A stretch of DNA of 64,000 nt from JAJXZJ01 sp050012855 (GCA_050012855.1 JBEKGJ010000010.1:1-64000); one strand, 5' to 3'. Positions 8,781 to 17,657 are shown, counted from the stretch's first letter. The notes: generated from the letters alone by a model not told the origin. A program made the numbers and translations.

Positions 8781-10073
8781 GTGCAAGACCTCACACCCCA
8801 ACTCCGCACCCGGCTGGGCCGTGTCGAACGCGCCGTGGGTTTGTTCGTGCTGTTCGCCACGCTCCTCTTGCTCGCGGGATTCTTCTACTACCTGCAACAA
8901 ACCGCGAAACGCAAGGGCTGGTTTGAGACCAAGGTGACCTATTGCACGGAGCTCAACAGCAGCGCCGGGCTCAAGGTCGGCGACCCGGTGACGCTCTGGG
9001 GGTTCAATGTCGGCAGCATCACCAAAATCGACACGGAGGCGCCCGACAAGATTTACAACGTCTATGTCGAGTTCAACATCCGCGCGCCCTATTTCGGCTA
9101 CGTCTGGACCGAGGGCTCGATCGTGCGGATCGCGGCGGCGGACTTCCTGGGCAAACGCGCCCTCGAGGTGACCAAGGGGACCAATTACTGCCCCACGCAC
9201 CTGGTCTGGCCGGTGCGCACGTTAAGCGTGCCGAGCGCGCTGCACCTGGCCGACCTCACCAACCAGGTTTTCCTCGATGCCGTGACCGTCCCCGGCACGA
9301 ACGCGCCCCTGACCTCCGTGCTGCAGGCGGTGAATCCGGAGACGCTCCAGAAACTCGCGGCGGCCGGGGTCACCGCGGTACGCCTCGCCGACCGCTCCCG
9401 TGAGCAGGAGATGCCGACCATGGTGTGGAATTTCATCTCCAACCGCTATCAGACCTACATACCCGGTGAACCGGTGTCCGGCATCAATCCCTACTGGCTG
9501 GTGCCGGAGGAATCGCCCGCATTGACCGAACGGCTCGACGGTTTCATCAACCAGGTCGGACAGGTTATCACCGCCCAGTTGCCGGCGCTGCTGTCGAACA
9601 CGGTCAGCCTGACCTCGAATGCCAACCAGGTGCTGGCGCGCAGCCAACCCCTCCTGTCCAACCTCACCCTGATCACCGCCAACCTGACCAACGCCGACGG
9701 ATCGTTCGGCCAATGGTTCCTGCCCACCAATCTCCATGCCCAGTTGCTGGTCACGCTGACCAACGCCGACGGGACACTCACCAGCGCCAGCCTCGCCCTC
9801 ACCAACGCCAGCCAGATGATGCTGGCGGCCAACTCGAACCTGGCCGTCCTGGTCAATCAGCTCCAACCCTCGCTGGGCAGCATGGCCACCATGATGAGCA
9901 ACGCGAACCTCCAGGTGCAGGCCAACACCAATTTCGTCACCACCCTGTCTTCGTTGCTCCACGACACCGACACCCTGATCGAGGGGCTCAAGCGCCACTG
10001 GCTGTTCCGCTCGGCCTTCAAGGAGAAACCCACCAACGCACCGCCGAAGAAGAGCCCGGCCAAATCACGCTGA
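8781..10073 (+). CDS. MCE-domain lipid transport protein (MlaD-like)
   Basis: 430 residues from the GTG at 8781, 11 bp after the ATPase stop. A single N-terminal membrane helix (VGLFVLFATLLLLAGFFYYL) anchors the protein. It is followed by the MCE domain, about residues 45-135: VTYCTELNSSAGLKVGDPVT, LWGFNVGSITKIDTE and ALEVTKGTNY. The C-terminal half is long and rich in Asn, Thr, Leu and Ser with repeated LTNADG(S/T) and LTNAS motifs, probably a helical tail that forms a periplasmic tunnel or needle as in long MCE proteins. It should bind lipid in the periplasm on top of the MlaE/F-like complex. The tail is much longer than in E. coli MlaD (about 180 residues). Confidence 0.88.
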   Translation: MQDLTPQLRTRLGRVERAVGLFVLFATLLLLAGFFYYLQQTAKRKGWFETKVTYCTELNSSAGLKVGDPVTLWGFNVGSITKIDTEAPDKIYNVYVEFNIRAPYFGYVWTEGSIVRIAAADFLGKRALEVTKGTNYCPTHLVWPVRTLSVPSALHLADLTNQVFLDAVTVPGTNAPLTSVLQAVNPETLQKLAAAGVTAVRLADRSREQEMPTMVWNFISNRYQTYIPGEPVSGINPYWLVPEESPALTERLDGFINQVGQVITAQLPALLSNTVSLTSNANQVLARSQPLLSNLTLITANLTNADGSFGQWFLPTNLHAQLLVTLTNADGTLTSASLALTNASQMMLAANSNLAVLVNQLQPSLGSMATMMSNANLQVQANTNFVTTLSSLLHDTDTLIEGLKRHWLFRSAFKEKPTNAPPKKSPAKSR

Positions 10074-10100
10074 GCGGTCGCCGCCGCCACGGCGCGGGGC

Positions 10101-11570
10101 TTACCACCCCGGCGGGTGTTCCCGATGCCAGGGCGTGGACTGTTCGTAGGCGTGCGCCAGCCGCAAGAGCGTGGCTTCGTTGAACGGCCGGGCCAGCAGT
10201 TGCAGGCCAATCGGCAGCCGGGGAGCCGCCGTGAACCCGCAGGGCACGCTAATTCCGCAGAGGCCCGCCAGATTGCAGGACACGGTGAAGATGTCCGCCA
10301 GGTACATCTGCAGGGGATCGCTGGTCTTCTCGCCAATCGGAAAGGCCGCGGTCGGCGCCGTCGGCGTCACGATGGCGTCCACTCCGGCAAACGCCTCCAG
10401 AAAATCCCGCCGGATCAAGGTGCGGACCTTCTGGGCACGCAGGTAATAGGCGTCATAATAACCGCTGCTCAGGACGTAGGTTCCCAGGATGATCCGGCGT
10501 TTCACCTCGGCGCCGAAACCCGCCCCGCGGGTCCGCGCATACATCGTCGCCGGGTCCGCCCCGTCCACCCGGAGGCCGTAACGCACGCCGTCGAAGCGCG
10601 CCAGGTTGGCGCTCGCCTCGGCCGGGGCGATGATGTAGTAGGCCGCCGCGGCGTAGCCGGCGTGCGGCAGGGAAACCTCCCGCACCTCGGCGCCCAGCGC
10701 CGCGAACTGCCGCACCGCGGCCGCCACCGCGAACTGAACCTCGGGGTCGAGCCCGCCCACCGCCGCGTATTCCCGGGGCAGCCCGATCCGCAGGCCCCGG
10801 AGGTCGCCCGCCAGGGTGGCGCGATAATCGGGCACCGGCGCGGGCGCGCTGGTTGAATCCATTGGATCATAACCGCTGATGACCTGCAGCAGGGTCGCCG
10901 CATCCCGGACATCGCGCGTGACGGGGCCGATCTGGTCGAGCGACGACGCGTACGCCACCAGTCCGAAGCGCGACACGCGGCCGTAGGTGGGCTTGAGGCC
11001 CACGGCGCCGCAGAAAGCCGCCGGCTGCCGCACCGAACCGCCCGTGTCGGACCCGAGTGCCGCCACACACTCGCCGGCCGCCACGGCCGCCGCCGCGCCG
11101 CCGGAGGAGCCGCCGGGGACCCGCGTGGGATCCCACGGATTGCGCGTCAGGCCAAAGCCGGAATTCTCGGTGGAACTGCCCATCGCGAACTCGTCCATGT
11201 TCAGCCGGCCCAGCAGAATCGCGCCGGCCGCCTTGAGCCGGGCGGCGACGGTGGCGTCATAGGGGGAGACGTAGTTGGCGAGAATGCGCGAACCGCAGGT
11301 GAGCGGTTGACCCCGCACGGCGATCACGTCCTTCAGCGCCAGCGGCACGCCCAGCAGCGGCCGATCCGCGGGCGCCGGACCGGCGCGCCGGACGGCATCG
11401 GCGGCCTCCGCCTGGGCGAGGGCGCCCGCGGCGTCGCAGTGCAGGAAGGCGTGCAACCCGGTGTCAACGCGCGCGATCTGATCGAGACAGGCCTGAACGG
11501 CTTCGCGGGCGGACAGTTCGCGGCGGTCGAGCCGGGCGGTGAGTTCGGCAAGCGTGAGGTGGTTGGGCAT
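10101..11570 (-). CDS. gatA: aspartyl/glutamyl-tRNA amidotransferase subunit A
   Basis: 489 residues from the ATG at 11570, starting MPNHLTLAELTARLD. It is an amidase-signature enzyme: the catalytic Lys sits in LALKDVIAV, and the Ser-cisSer-Lys set is completed by the PGGSSGGAAAAVAAGE and GSDTGGSVRQPAAFCG segments. GatA releases ammonia from glutamine, which GatB uses to convert Glu-tRNA(Gln) or Asp-tRNA(Asn) to the amide. gatC lies 19 bp upstream on the same strand, as in many genomes. gatB is not in the window and must be elsewhere. Length and motifs are normal. Confidence 0.96.
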   Translation of the reverse strand: MPNHLTLAELTARLDRRELSAREAVQACLDQIARVDTGLHAFLHCDAAGALAQAEAADAVRRAGPAPADRPLLGVPLALKDVIAVRGQPLTCGSRILANYVSPYDATVAARLKAAGAILLGRLNMDEFAMGSSTENSGFGLTRNPWDPTRVPGGSSGGAAAAVAAGECVAALGSDTGGSVRQPAAFCGAVGLKPTYGRVSRFGLVAYASSLDQIGPVTRDVRDAATLLQVISGYDPMDSTSAPAPVPDYRATLAGDLRGLRIGLPREYAAVGGLDPEVQFAVAAAVRQFAALGAEVREVSLPHAGYAAAAYYIIAPAEASANLARFDGVRYGLRVDGADPATMYARTRGAGFGAEVKRRIILGTYVLSSGYYDAYYLRAQKVRTLIRRDFLEAFAGVDAIVTPTAPTAAFPIGEKTSDPLQMYLADIFTVSCNLAGLCGISVPCGFTAAPRLPIGLQLLARPFNEATLLRLAHAYEQSTPWHREHPPGW

Positions 11571-11589
11571 CGCAACGACGGGCCGGCGG

Positions 11590-11877
11590 TCACTCCACAA
11601 TCTTGGGCACCACGAACAGGTCGTTGGCCTGCGCGGGCGCGTTGCGCAACGCGTCGGCCGGTGCCAGCGAAGGACGGAGGACGTCTGGCCGGGTCACGTT
11701 CACGAGTGGCATGGGATGCGCGGTGGGCTTCAGGCCGGTGACGTCCACCTCTTTGAGCTGGGCGAAATACTCGAGCACGCTGCCGAGCTGGGGACCGAGT
11801 TGTACCACTTCCTCCGGCGTCAGCGTGAGGCGGGCGAGGCGGGCGACGTAAGCGAGGTCAAGACCGGCGGAGGACAT
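11590..11877 (-). CDS. gatC: aspartyl/glutamyl-tRNA amidotransferase subunit C
   Basis: 95 residues from the ATG at 11877 (MSSAGLDLAYVARLARLTLT). GatC is the small stabilising subunit of the GatCAB amidotransferase. The N-terminal VARLARLTLTPEEV helix, the LGSVLEYFAQLKEVDVTGL helix and the C-terminal LRNAPAQANDLFVVPKIVE tail are the standard family signatures. It starts just 10 bp after the ptsH stop and is followed by gatA, so it belongs to the end of the kdsA-to-gatA transcription unit. Confidence 0.95.
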   Translation of the reverse strand: MSSAGLDLAYVARLARLTLTPEEVVQLGPQLGSVLEYFAQLKEVDVTGLKPTAHPMPLVNVTRPDVLRPSLAPADALRNAPAQANDLFVVPKIVE

Positions 11878-11887
11878 CGCGGGTGGA

Positions 11888-12187
11888 TCAGTCTTCGCCG
11901 AACTTGCGGTTGACCAGCGATTCCAGTTCGCTGACCGCGGAGGGGGCATCGGTGCCCTCGGCACGCAGCTTGATGCGCGATCCGGGGCCGGCGGCGAGCA
12001 TCATCAGTCCCATGATGCTCTTGCCGTTCACCGTTTCACCATCCTTCTCGACCAGAATGTCGCATTGATACTGGTTGGCGAGGCGGACGAACATGGCCGC
12101 CGGGCGGGCGTGGATGCCCAGCTTGTTGCTCACCATCACGTCACGGGCGACGCGGGTGGGCGCCGTTTCTGTCTTTCTGGCGCTCAT
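11888..12187 (-). CDS. ptsH: HPr family phosphocarrier protein
   Basis: 99 residues. The catalytic His26 is in GIHARPAAMF and the regulatory Ser57 is in NGKSIMGLMMLAA, so both the PEP-dependent site and the HPr-kinase site are present. A 15-residue N-terminal extension precedes the usual start. An AGGACG sequence lies upstream of the ATG at 12187. HPr relays phosphate in sugar PTS systems or signals carbon status when phosphorylated on Ser by HPr kinase, whose gene is 46 bp upstream. No enzyme I or sugar-specific EII gene occurs in the window, so a regulatory role is plausible but unproven. Confidence 0.95.
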   Translation of the reverse strand: MSARKTETAPTRVARDVMVSNKLGIHARPAAMFVRLANQYQCDILVEKDGETVNGKSIMGLMMLAAGPGSRIKLRAEGTDAPSAVSELESLVNRKFGED

Positions 12188-12233
12188 CGAATCGTCCTGA
12201 CCTTAACCGTCGGGAACTGGCTCCGCCAATGAA

Positions 12234-13202
12234 TTATTTGCGTCCCGGCGGTGACGAACCGGTGCCGGACGCGATGTGTTTGATCAGGCGCTGTTCGAAC
12301 TCCTGCGCCGGATTGGCCCCGGTAAGCCGCAGCTTCGCGTGGAAGGCGGCCACCTCCACCAGGCGGGCCAGGTCGCGCGCCGGACGGACCGGGATGACCA
12401 TGTGCGGCACGCGGACGCCCAGCAGTTCGACCGTCTTCTCCTCCATCCCCAGCCGCTCGATGTCCGGCACCGTCTCCCACGGCTTGAGGTCCACCACCAG
12501 GTCCACCCGCTTGTTGGTGCGGATGCTGCGGATGCCAAACATGGCGGGCACGTTGATGATGCCGATGCCGCGCACCTCCATGTGGTTGCGCGTCACATCG
12601 GGACTCGTGCCGATGAGTTCCCGGCTCTCGTGCAGCGTGATCTGCGTGGCATCGTCCGACACCAGGCTGTACCCGTGCTCGATCAGCGTGAGCACGCACT
12701 CGCTCTTGCCGATGCCGCTCTCGCCACGGATGAGGACGCCGATGCCCATGATGTCCACCATGCTGCCCATGACGATCTCGTGCCGCTCGAACATGCTTTC
12801 GAGCAACAATGTGGCCTGGTTGATGAACTTCATCGTCACCAGCGGACAACGGAAAACCGGTATCCCCGCAGTTTCGGCCGCCACCCGAAAGGCGGCGTCG
12901 GGCCGGTAGCCGCGACAGAACACGACGCAGGGCACGCCGGGCGCGAGCAGTTCGCGGTAACGCTGCCGGCGCGTCTCCTCGGGCAGCGAGTGCAGGTAAT
13001 GGGTTTCCACGCTGCCGATGACCTGCACCCGACTTCGCGCAAAGTAACGCGCGAAGCCCGCCAGCAGCAGACCGGGACGGTTGACCGTCGGTTCCCGGAT
13101 GACCCGTCGCAGGCCGCGTTGGCCCGCTACCAGCTTGAGTCCCAGCGGTTGCTGGTGGCGGCGGTAGAACTCGTGGACCGTGACAAGGGGAGGCGGCGAC
13201 AT
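12234..13202 (-). CDS. hprK: HPr kinase/phosphorylase
   Basis: 322 residues from the ATG at 13202. The N-terminal domain (to about residue 135) matches the HprK mixed fold. The C-terminal kinase domain has the P-loop GESGIGKS at 160-167, the acidic VSDDATQI, and the family signature RNHMEVRGIGIINVPAMFG. The enzyme phosphorylates and dephosphorylates HPr on its regulatory Ser in response to ATP, PPi and metabolites. Its substrate gene ptsH is directly downstream and the LPS-export ATPase gene lptB directly upstream (75 bp). Proteobacteria show a comparable neighbourhood of lpt genes with PTS-Ntr genes. Confidence 0.95.
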   Translation of the reverse strand: MSPPPLVTVHEFYRRHQQPLGLKLVAGQRGLRRVIREPTVNRPGLLLAGFARYFARSRVQVIGSVETHYLHSLPEETRRQRYRELLAPGVPCVVFCRGYRPDAAFRVAAETAGIPVFRCPLVTMKFINQATLLLESMFERHEIVMGSMVDIMGIGVLIRGESGIGKSECVLTLIEHGYSLVSDDATQITLHESRELIGTSPDVTRNHMEVRGIGIINVPAMFGIRSIRTNKRVDLVVDLKPWETVPDIERLGMEEKTVELLGVRVPHMVIPVRPARDLARLVEVAAFHAKLRLTGANPAQEFEQRLIKHIASGTGSSPPGRK

Positions 13203-13277
13203 GGCTTCAGTGGTGCGGCCGCGGCGGCGTGGCCCGCCGCGACGACGGTTGGCTGCGTGACGCTGACGCGGGGCGGT

Positions 13278-14105
13278 TCACAGGTTGAATTCCGGCCCCA
13301 GGTAAATCTCGCGGGCCTTGGGATCGTTCGCGAGGAATTCGGCGTCGCCTTCACACAGGACTTCGCCACGGTGGATGATGTAGCCGCGATCCACCAGCTT
13401 GAGCGTTTCGCGAACGTTGTGGTCGGTGATGAGGATGCCCAGCCCGCGGTCGCGGAGGCGCCGGACAATTTTCTGGACCTCGTAAACGGCGATCGGGTCA
13501 ATGCCACTGAACGGCTCGTCGAGCAGCATGAGCTTCGGGCTCGTGACGAGCGCCCGGGTGATTTCCAGACGGCGCTTTTCGCCGCCGCTCAACGTGTAAG
13601 CCCGGCTCCGGGCCAGCCGGCTGAGGTCAAGTTCGTCGAGCAGGTACTTCAACCGCATCTGCCGTTCCTCCGCCGTCAGACGGCACGTCTCCAGGATCGC
13701 CAGGAGGTTTTGCTCGACCGTAAGCTTGCGGAACACCGACGGCTCCTGGGTGAGGTAACCGATGCCCAACCGGGCGCGCCGGTGCATCGGCAGGCCGTTC
13801 ATGGGCTGTCCCCGGAAGTTCACCGACCCGCCGTCCGGCCGCACCAGCCCCACGACCAGGTTGAAGGTGGTCGTCTTGCCCGCCCCGTTCGGCCCCAGCA
13901 GGCCGACGATCTCACCGGCGTCCACGTGAATGGACACACCGTTCACCACCCGCCGGCCGTGGTATTCCTTCACCAGCTTGTCGGTGGTGAGCAACCGTTC
14001 GCCGACATGCACCGCAACCGGCGCTGTCGGGTCAGCGCAAGCAACGGCGGGTTCGGACGGATTCGATTCCATGGTGGCGGTCGGGACGCGTCCGCGGACG
14101 CTCAT
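13278..14105 (-). CDS. lptB: LPS export ABC transporter ATP-binding protein
   Basis: 275 residues from the ATG at 14105, which overlaps the stop of the upstream LptA-like gene as ATGA; this coupling decides the start. Walker A is GPNGAGKT (71-78), the Q-loop YLTQEPSVF, signature TLSGGEKRR, Walker B LMLLDEPFSGIDP and switch ITDHNVRET: all the LptB-specific motifs. LptB powers extraction of lipopolysaccharide from the inner membrane with LptF and LptG. It carries about 35 extra N-terminal residues compared with E. coli LptB, rich in Pro and Ala. A separate LptF/G-type permease gene lies at 26.8 kb. Confidence 0.96.
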   Translation of the reverse strand: MSVRGRVPTATMESNPSEPAVACADPTAPVAVHVGERLLTTDKLVKEYHGRRVVNGVSIHVDAGEIVGLLGPNGAGKTTTFNLVVGLVRPDGGSVNFRGQPMNGLPMHRRARLGIGYLTQEPSVFRKLTVEQNLLAILETCRLTAEERQMRLKYLLDELDLSRLARSRAYTLSGGEKRRLEITRALVTSPKLMLLDEPFSGIDPIAVYEVQKIVRRLRDRGLGILITDHNVRETLKLVDRGYIIHRGEVLCEGDAEFLANDPKAREIYLGPEFNL

Positions 14106-16036
14106 TTTGGCTTCAGGAGGTTGGTCAGGTTGGTCCCGCGAGGCAAGTATTTCCACACGGTGTGACTCGGACCCACGGCGCGGTAGCCGCCCGAGGCCAG
14201 GTCGTACACCAGGCTGTGGACATTGGTACTACGGCCTTCCGGCGCGTTCAACCCCAGGTGGCCGGTGAAGGTGAACGATTGGTTTCCGCCGCTGTACTCG
14301 ACCCGGTCCGCCGTCACCGACCGGGCGCCCTGCGCCAACTCCACATTGCCCACGGCGGTGGCGCGTTCGACCCGGTTGCTCGCGCCCATGAGCGCAACGA
14401 CATTGTCGCATAACAACCGCTTCACGATCGCCGGGCGGTTGGCCGCCGTCTCCTCCTGCTCGCCCACCACCTTCCCGTCCAGCCCCAGCCGCGTGAGCCG
14501 GCCCGTGTCATCGAACCCCGCGGTCGCCGTCGCGCAATGGAGTCGTCGTGCGACCAGCCCCCGCGCGCCGCGGGCCGTCGGGAACTCCTCAGCGGCCACG
14601 CCGCCCGCCGCTTCGAGCGCCTCAACGTGCTGGCCATACTTCACGGCGAGCGCGGCGCAGTCGAGCTGGCCCAACCGGTTTGTCTCTTCAAAGTAATCAA
14701 CATGCACCCGGTCGCCGGAGCGCAACCAGCCGTCGCGATAGCTGAGGAAATCCCCGGTGATCTCGAGGAACCGATTGGTCGGCGCCACCCGGTTTGTATC
14801 GGCCGTCGGACCCGCGAGGGATTGCCGCAGCGCCGCGACCGGCAGGCGGAGGCGCGCATCGGGCCGGGCATCGAAAGTCGGCGGCAAACTCCGGAAGGCC
14901 AGCCGGCCAGCCGTCAGGCGGGCGCCGTGGCCGGTCCATTCCGGATCGCCCGTCAACTCTCCGTCGCCGGCGTCGGTGTACCGGGCGCGGGTCGCCCGCG
15001 CCACCGAACCGTCGAGCGTGTCCCGGATGACGACGTTCGTTTCCGCCAGCACGCTCTGCGCCGGGCCGTTGGTCGCGGGAAACTGGAGGGTCAACCGCTC
15101 GGCTTCGACCTCGATGAAGGCATTCGTCGCCCTGGCCGGCGCGACCGGGGCGGCCAGCATGAGCAAACCGCCGGCCCCCGCTTCGTGCCGCGGCAGACGC
15201 ATTTGCGCCTGTCCCAACGCCAGCAACGTGTGGCGGCCCTGGTCCATGATGAACCGGTCGGCGCGGCCGGAGCGCGCACCGTCGGTCCACCGCGGTGAGC
15301 CGAGCAGTTCGGCGATGCGTTCGTCGCCGTCCTCGGTGAACACCGCCTGCTGGCACACCGCCTGACCGCCGCCCTGGCGGTTGACGAGGACCACGTCACC
15401 GCCGGCCTCGATCGTCTGCCGGGCGCCGTTGGTGCCGCGCTGGATCGTCAATGTCCGGCACGTCAGATCGAGCCGCGCATCCACCGCGCGCACGTGGCCC
15501 GTGTAGGTGACGACGTTGGACGCGTAGCGCAGCCAACAGGAATCCGCCGTGATCCGCATCGGCACGGGCTCGGCACGCATCTGCACCAGCGTCACCACGT
15601 CGTTGGAAATGACCAGGTCGTAATTGGTCTGCCACCAGAACCAGTTCCGGCCCTCCAGCGTCAACCGGCCGTCACCGGTCAACAGCCGCAGGCGGTCGGG
15701 TGAGGCGGCGGTTTGCTGCTTCAGGTCGTAAACGCAGTTCGTGCCGAGGATCGTCAGGTTCGTGCCACGGTTCGCACCACCCTTGTCGTCGAAGTAATCG
15801 AGCCGCACCGTCGCCAGCGGCACTTGATTGCCGGCCGGCTTGACCGCCGCTCCGTTGACCAGCGCGACGCCGTTGAGGAGCGCAACGACGCGGTGATCAC
15901 GATCGAAGATCGGCACGCGGAAGGGCACGGCGCCGTCCCCGCTGGCGGCAGGCTGCGCCACCAGACGACCGGTGAACAGCAGCACGAGGATCGCGCCGGC
16001 AACCCCGGCGTTGGTGACGGGGAAAATGGATTTCAC
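14102..16036 (-). CDS. large LptA/OstA-like LPS transport protein
   Basis: 644 residues. The GTG at 16036 overlaps the kdsC stop (GTGA), which fixes the start; a longer start at 16066 lies inside kdsC. A membrane anchor or signal segment (NAGVAGAILVLLFTGRLVA) is followed by a long beta-rich region. Segments such as ITADSCWLRYASNVVTYTGH, VTADRVEYSGGNQSFTFTGH and TLEGRNWFWWQTNYD follow the OstA pattern in which each strand sets up a base for LPS acyl chains to slide on. Position between kdsC and lptB matches LptC-LptA in proteobacteria, yet this is one protein about three times LptA's length. I infer that it combines the periplasmic bridge functions, with more beta-jellyroll turns. Confidence 0.82.
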   Translation of the reverse strand: MKSIFPVTNAGVAGAILVLLFTGRLVAQPAASGDGAVPFRVPIFDRDHRVVALLNGVALVNGAAVKPAGNQVPLATVRLDYFDDKGGANRGTNLTILGTNCVYDLKQQTAASPDRLRLLTGDGRLTLEGRNWFWWQTNYDLVISNDVVTLVQMRAEPVPMRITADSCWLRYASNVVTYTGHVRAVDARLDLTCRTLTIQRGTNGARQTIEAGGDVVLVNRQGGGQAVCQQAVFTEDGDERIAELLGSPRWTDGARSGRADRFIMDQGRHTLLALGQAQMRLPRHEAGAGGLLMLAAPVAPARATNAFIEVEAERLTLQFPATNGPAQSVLAETNVVIRDTLDGSVARATRARYTDAGDGELTGDPEWTGHGARLTAGRLAFRSLPPTFDARPDARLRLPVAALRQSLAGPTADTNRVAPTNRFLEITGDFLSYRDGWLRSGDRVHVDYFEETNRLGQLDCAALAVKYGQHVEALEAAGGVAAEEFPTARGARGLVARRLHCATATAGFDDTGRLTRLGLDGKVVGEQEETAANRPAIVKRLLCDNVVALMGASNRVERATAVGNVELAQGARSVTADRVEYSGGNQSFTFTGHLGLNAPEGRSTNVHSLVYDLASGGYRAVGPSHTVWKYLPRGTNLTNLLKPK

Positions 16037-16611
16037 GCGGAATACTCCTCGACCAGTGGCCCCCATTTGCCTTGTGCTTTCAAAATCATTTCCGCCACCT
16101 CGCGCACCGCCCCGTGGCCTGCTGCGGCCCGCGTCGTGTAATGGGCCAGTACCCGCGCCTCGGCCACGCCGTCGGGCACCGTCACCGCCAGACCCGCCCG
16201 GCGCAGTGCGCCCAAATCCACGAGGTCATCGCCCATGAAACACACCCCGGCCCAGGTCAATCCCGTCTCGCCCAAAATGCGCTCGATCACCGCCGCCTTG
16301 TTCTCGGGCGACTGGTGGAGGAAATCAACCTTGAGGTCGGCCGCCCGCCGCGTCGTGGCCACCGATTCGCGGTGCGAAACCCAGGCCACGCGGATGCCCG
16401 CCCGCTGCAGCAGGCGCAGCCCGAGTCCATCGCGAATGTTGAACCGCTTCGCCTCACCCGCCTCGCCCATGCACACCCCCGAGTCGGTCAGCACTCCGTC
16501 CACGTCGCAGCCGAACAACCGCACCCGCCGCAACCGCCGGACGAGGTCCGCGGAGGACCGCCGGCCGCGAATGGCACCCGGAACCGCTGGTTGGGCCGGC
16601 TTCGCTTTCAT
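16033..16611 (-). CDS. kdsC: 3-deoxy-D-manno-octulosonate 8-phosphate phosphatase
   Basis: 192 residues from the ATG at 16611, overlapping the kdsA stop by ATGA. It is a HAD-family phosphatase of the C0 type: nucleophile and acid D36-x-D38 in GCDVDGVLTDSG, then VAWVSHRES (motif II), DFLHQSPENKAAVIERIL with the conserved Lys, and VCFMGDDLVDLGAL (motif III). KdsC hydrolyses Kdo-8-phosphate to Kdo for the inner core of lipopolysaccharide. The gene order kdsA-kdsC-lptA-like-lptB, with 4 bp overlaps at each junction, points to one tightly coupled unit. Confidence 0.94.
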   Translation of the reverse strand: MKAKPAQPAVPGAIRGRRSSADLVRRLRRVRLFGCDVDGVLTDSGVCMGEAGEAKRFNIRDGLGLRLLQRAGIRVAWVSHRESVATTRRAADLKVDFLHQSPENKAAVIERILGETGLTWAGVCFMGDDLVDLGALRRAGLAVTVPDGVAEARVLAHYTTRAAAGHGAVREVAEMILKAQGKWGPLVEEYSA

Positions 16612-17426
16612 CGCCGGGCCTCGCGCAACCGCACCAGGGTCGCCAGCAGCCGCGGCATCGCGGCGAGGGGAATCATGTTCGGTCCGTCGCTCAGCGCATG
16701 GTCGGGATCGGGATGCGTCTCGATGAACACGCCGTCGGCGCCGGCCGCCACCGCCGCGCGCGCCAGGACGGGGGCGAACTCGCGCTCGCCGCCCGAGCAC
16801 TCGCCGCCGGCGCCCGGCAGTTGCACGGAATGCGTCGCATCGAAAATCACGGGGAAGCCAAACCCGGCCATTACGGGGATCGCCCGCATGTCGGCCACCA
16901 GATTGTGATAACCGAAAGTGGTGCCGCGCTCGGTCAACAGCAGTTTCCGCCCACCCGCCTCGGTAAACTTGCGCACCACGTTGCCCATGTCGGCCGGCGC
17001 GAGGAACTGGCCCTTCTTGACGTTCACGATCCGCCCGGTACGCGCGGCGGCGACCAGCAAATCCGTCTGACGGCATAAGAACGCCGGGATCTGCAGCGCG
17101 TCCACCACCTCCGCCGCGGCCGCGACTTGCGCTTCCGTATGCACGTCGGTGAGCACCGGCACGCCGACCTCCGCCCGCACCCGGGCCAGGATCCGCAGCC
17201 CCTCGTCCACGCCCGGGCCGCGATAGGACCGGATTGAGGACCGGTTCGCCTTGTCGAAGCTGGCTTTGAACACAAACGGCAGCCCGAGACGTTGCGTGAG
17301 CTTCGCGAGGGATTCGGCGACCCGCAGGCACAGCGCCTCGCTTTCGATCACGCACGGACCGGCGATGAGGCCGAGATGCCTTCGGGCGGCGAGGGCTCGC
17401 CAGATGTCAGGGACCGCGTGCAGCAC
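16608..17426 (-). CDS. kdsA: 3-deoxy-8-phosphooctulonate synthase
   Basis: 272 residues from the GTG at 17426. It condenses phosphoenolpyruvate with arabinose-5-phosphate to Kdo-8-phosphate, the first committed Kdo step. Signatures are GLIAGPCVIES, FKASFDKANRSS, YRGPGVDEGL, VPVLTDVHTEAQ, QIPAFLCRQTDLLVAAA, NVKKGQFLAP and FDATHSVQLPG. It is the first gene of the run ending with gatA. A -35/-10 pair lies immediately upstream, with the -10 only 6 nt from the GTG, so the mRNA is predicted to be leaderless. Confidence 0.96.
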   Translation of the reverse strand: MLHAVPDIWRALAARRHLGLIAGPCVIESEALCLRVAESLAKLTQRLGLPFVFKASFDKANRSSIRSYRGPGVDEGLRILARVRAEVGVPVLTDVHTEAQVAAAAEVVDALQIPAFLCRQTDLLVAAARTGRIVNVKKGQFLAPADMGNVVRKFTEAGGRKLLLTERGTTFGYHNLVADMRAIPVMAGFGFPVIFDATHSVQLPGAGGECSGGEREFAPVLARAAVAAGADGVFIETHPDPDHALSDGPNMIPLAAMPRLLATLVRLREARR

Positions 17427-17432
17427 GCGCCC

Positions 17433-17461
17433 GTTCTACCAGCCGCCAGGGACGATGTAAA
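17433..17461 (-). promoter_or_regulatory. candidate promoter of the kdsA-gatA unit
   Basis: On the minus strand TTTACA (17461-17456), a 17 bp spacer and TAGAAC (17438-17433). The kdsA GTG begins 6 nt after the -10, so transcription would start at the codon. Confidence 0.55.
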
Positions 17462-17500
17462 TGGCGGTGCGACGGGCGCGCGGCCGACCCGCGTGGGATA

Positions 17501-17535
17501 TTCTCATGTCGGGATTCTCATGTCGGGATTCTCAT
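17501..17535. repeat. 14-bp tandem repeat, 2.5 copies
   Basis: Two exact copies of TTCTCATGTCGGGA (17501-17514, 17515-17528) and a third half copy, in the gap between kdsA and the tRNA-Pro gene. Confidence 0.85.
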
Positions 17536-17580
17536 TGCACGGCGCGCCGATTGCAGAGACGATCAGGCCCGACCTGTGGG

Positions 17581-17657
17581 CGGAGCGTAGCTCAGCCTGG
17601 TAGAGCACTTGGTTTGGGACCAAGACGTCGCAGGTTCAAATCCTGTCGCTCCGACCA
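17581..17657 (+). tRNA. tRNA-Pro (TGG)
   Basis: 77 nt including an encoded CCA. Acceptor stem CGGAGCG pairs with CGCTCCG; the D-arm contains TAGCTCAGCCTGGTAGAG; the anticodon stem CTTGG/CCAAG encloses TTTGGGA with anticodon TGG at 17615-17617; the T-arm contains GGTTCAAATCC. Confidence 0.97.
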
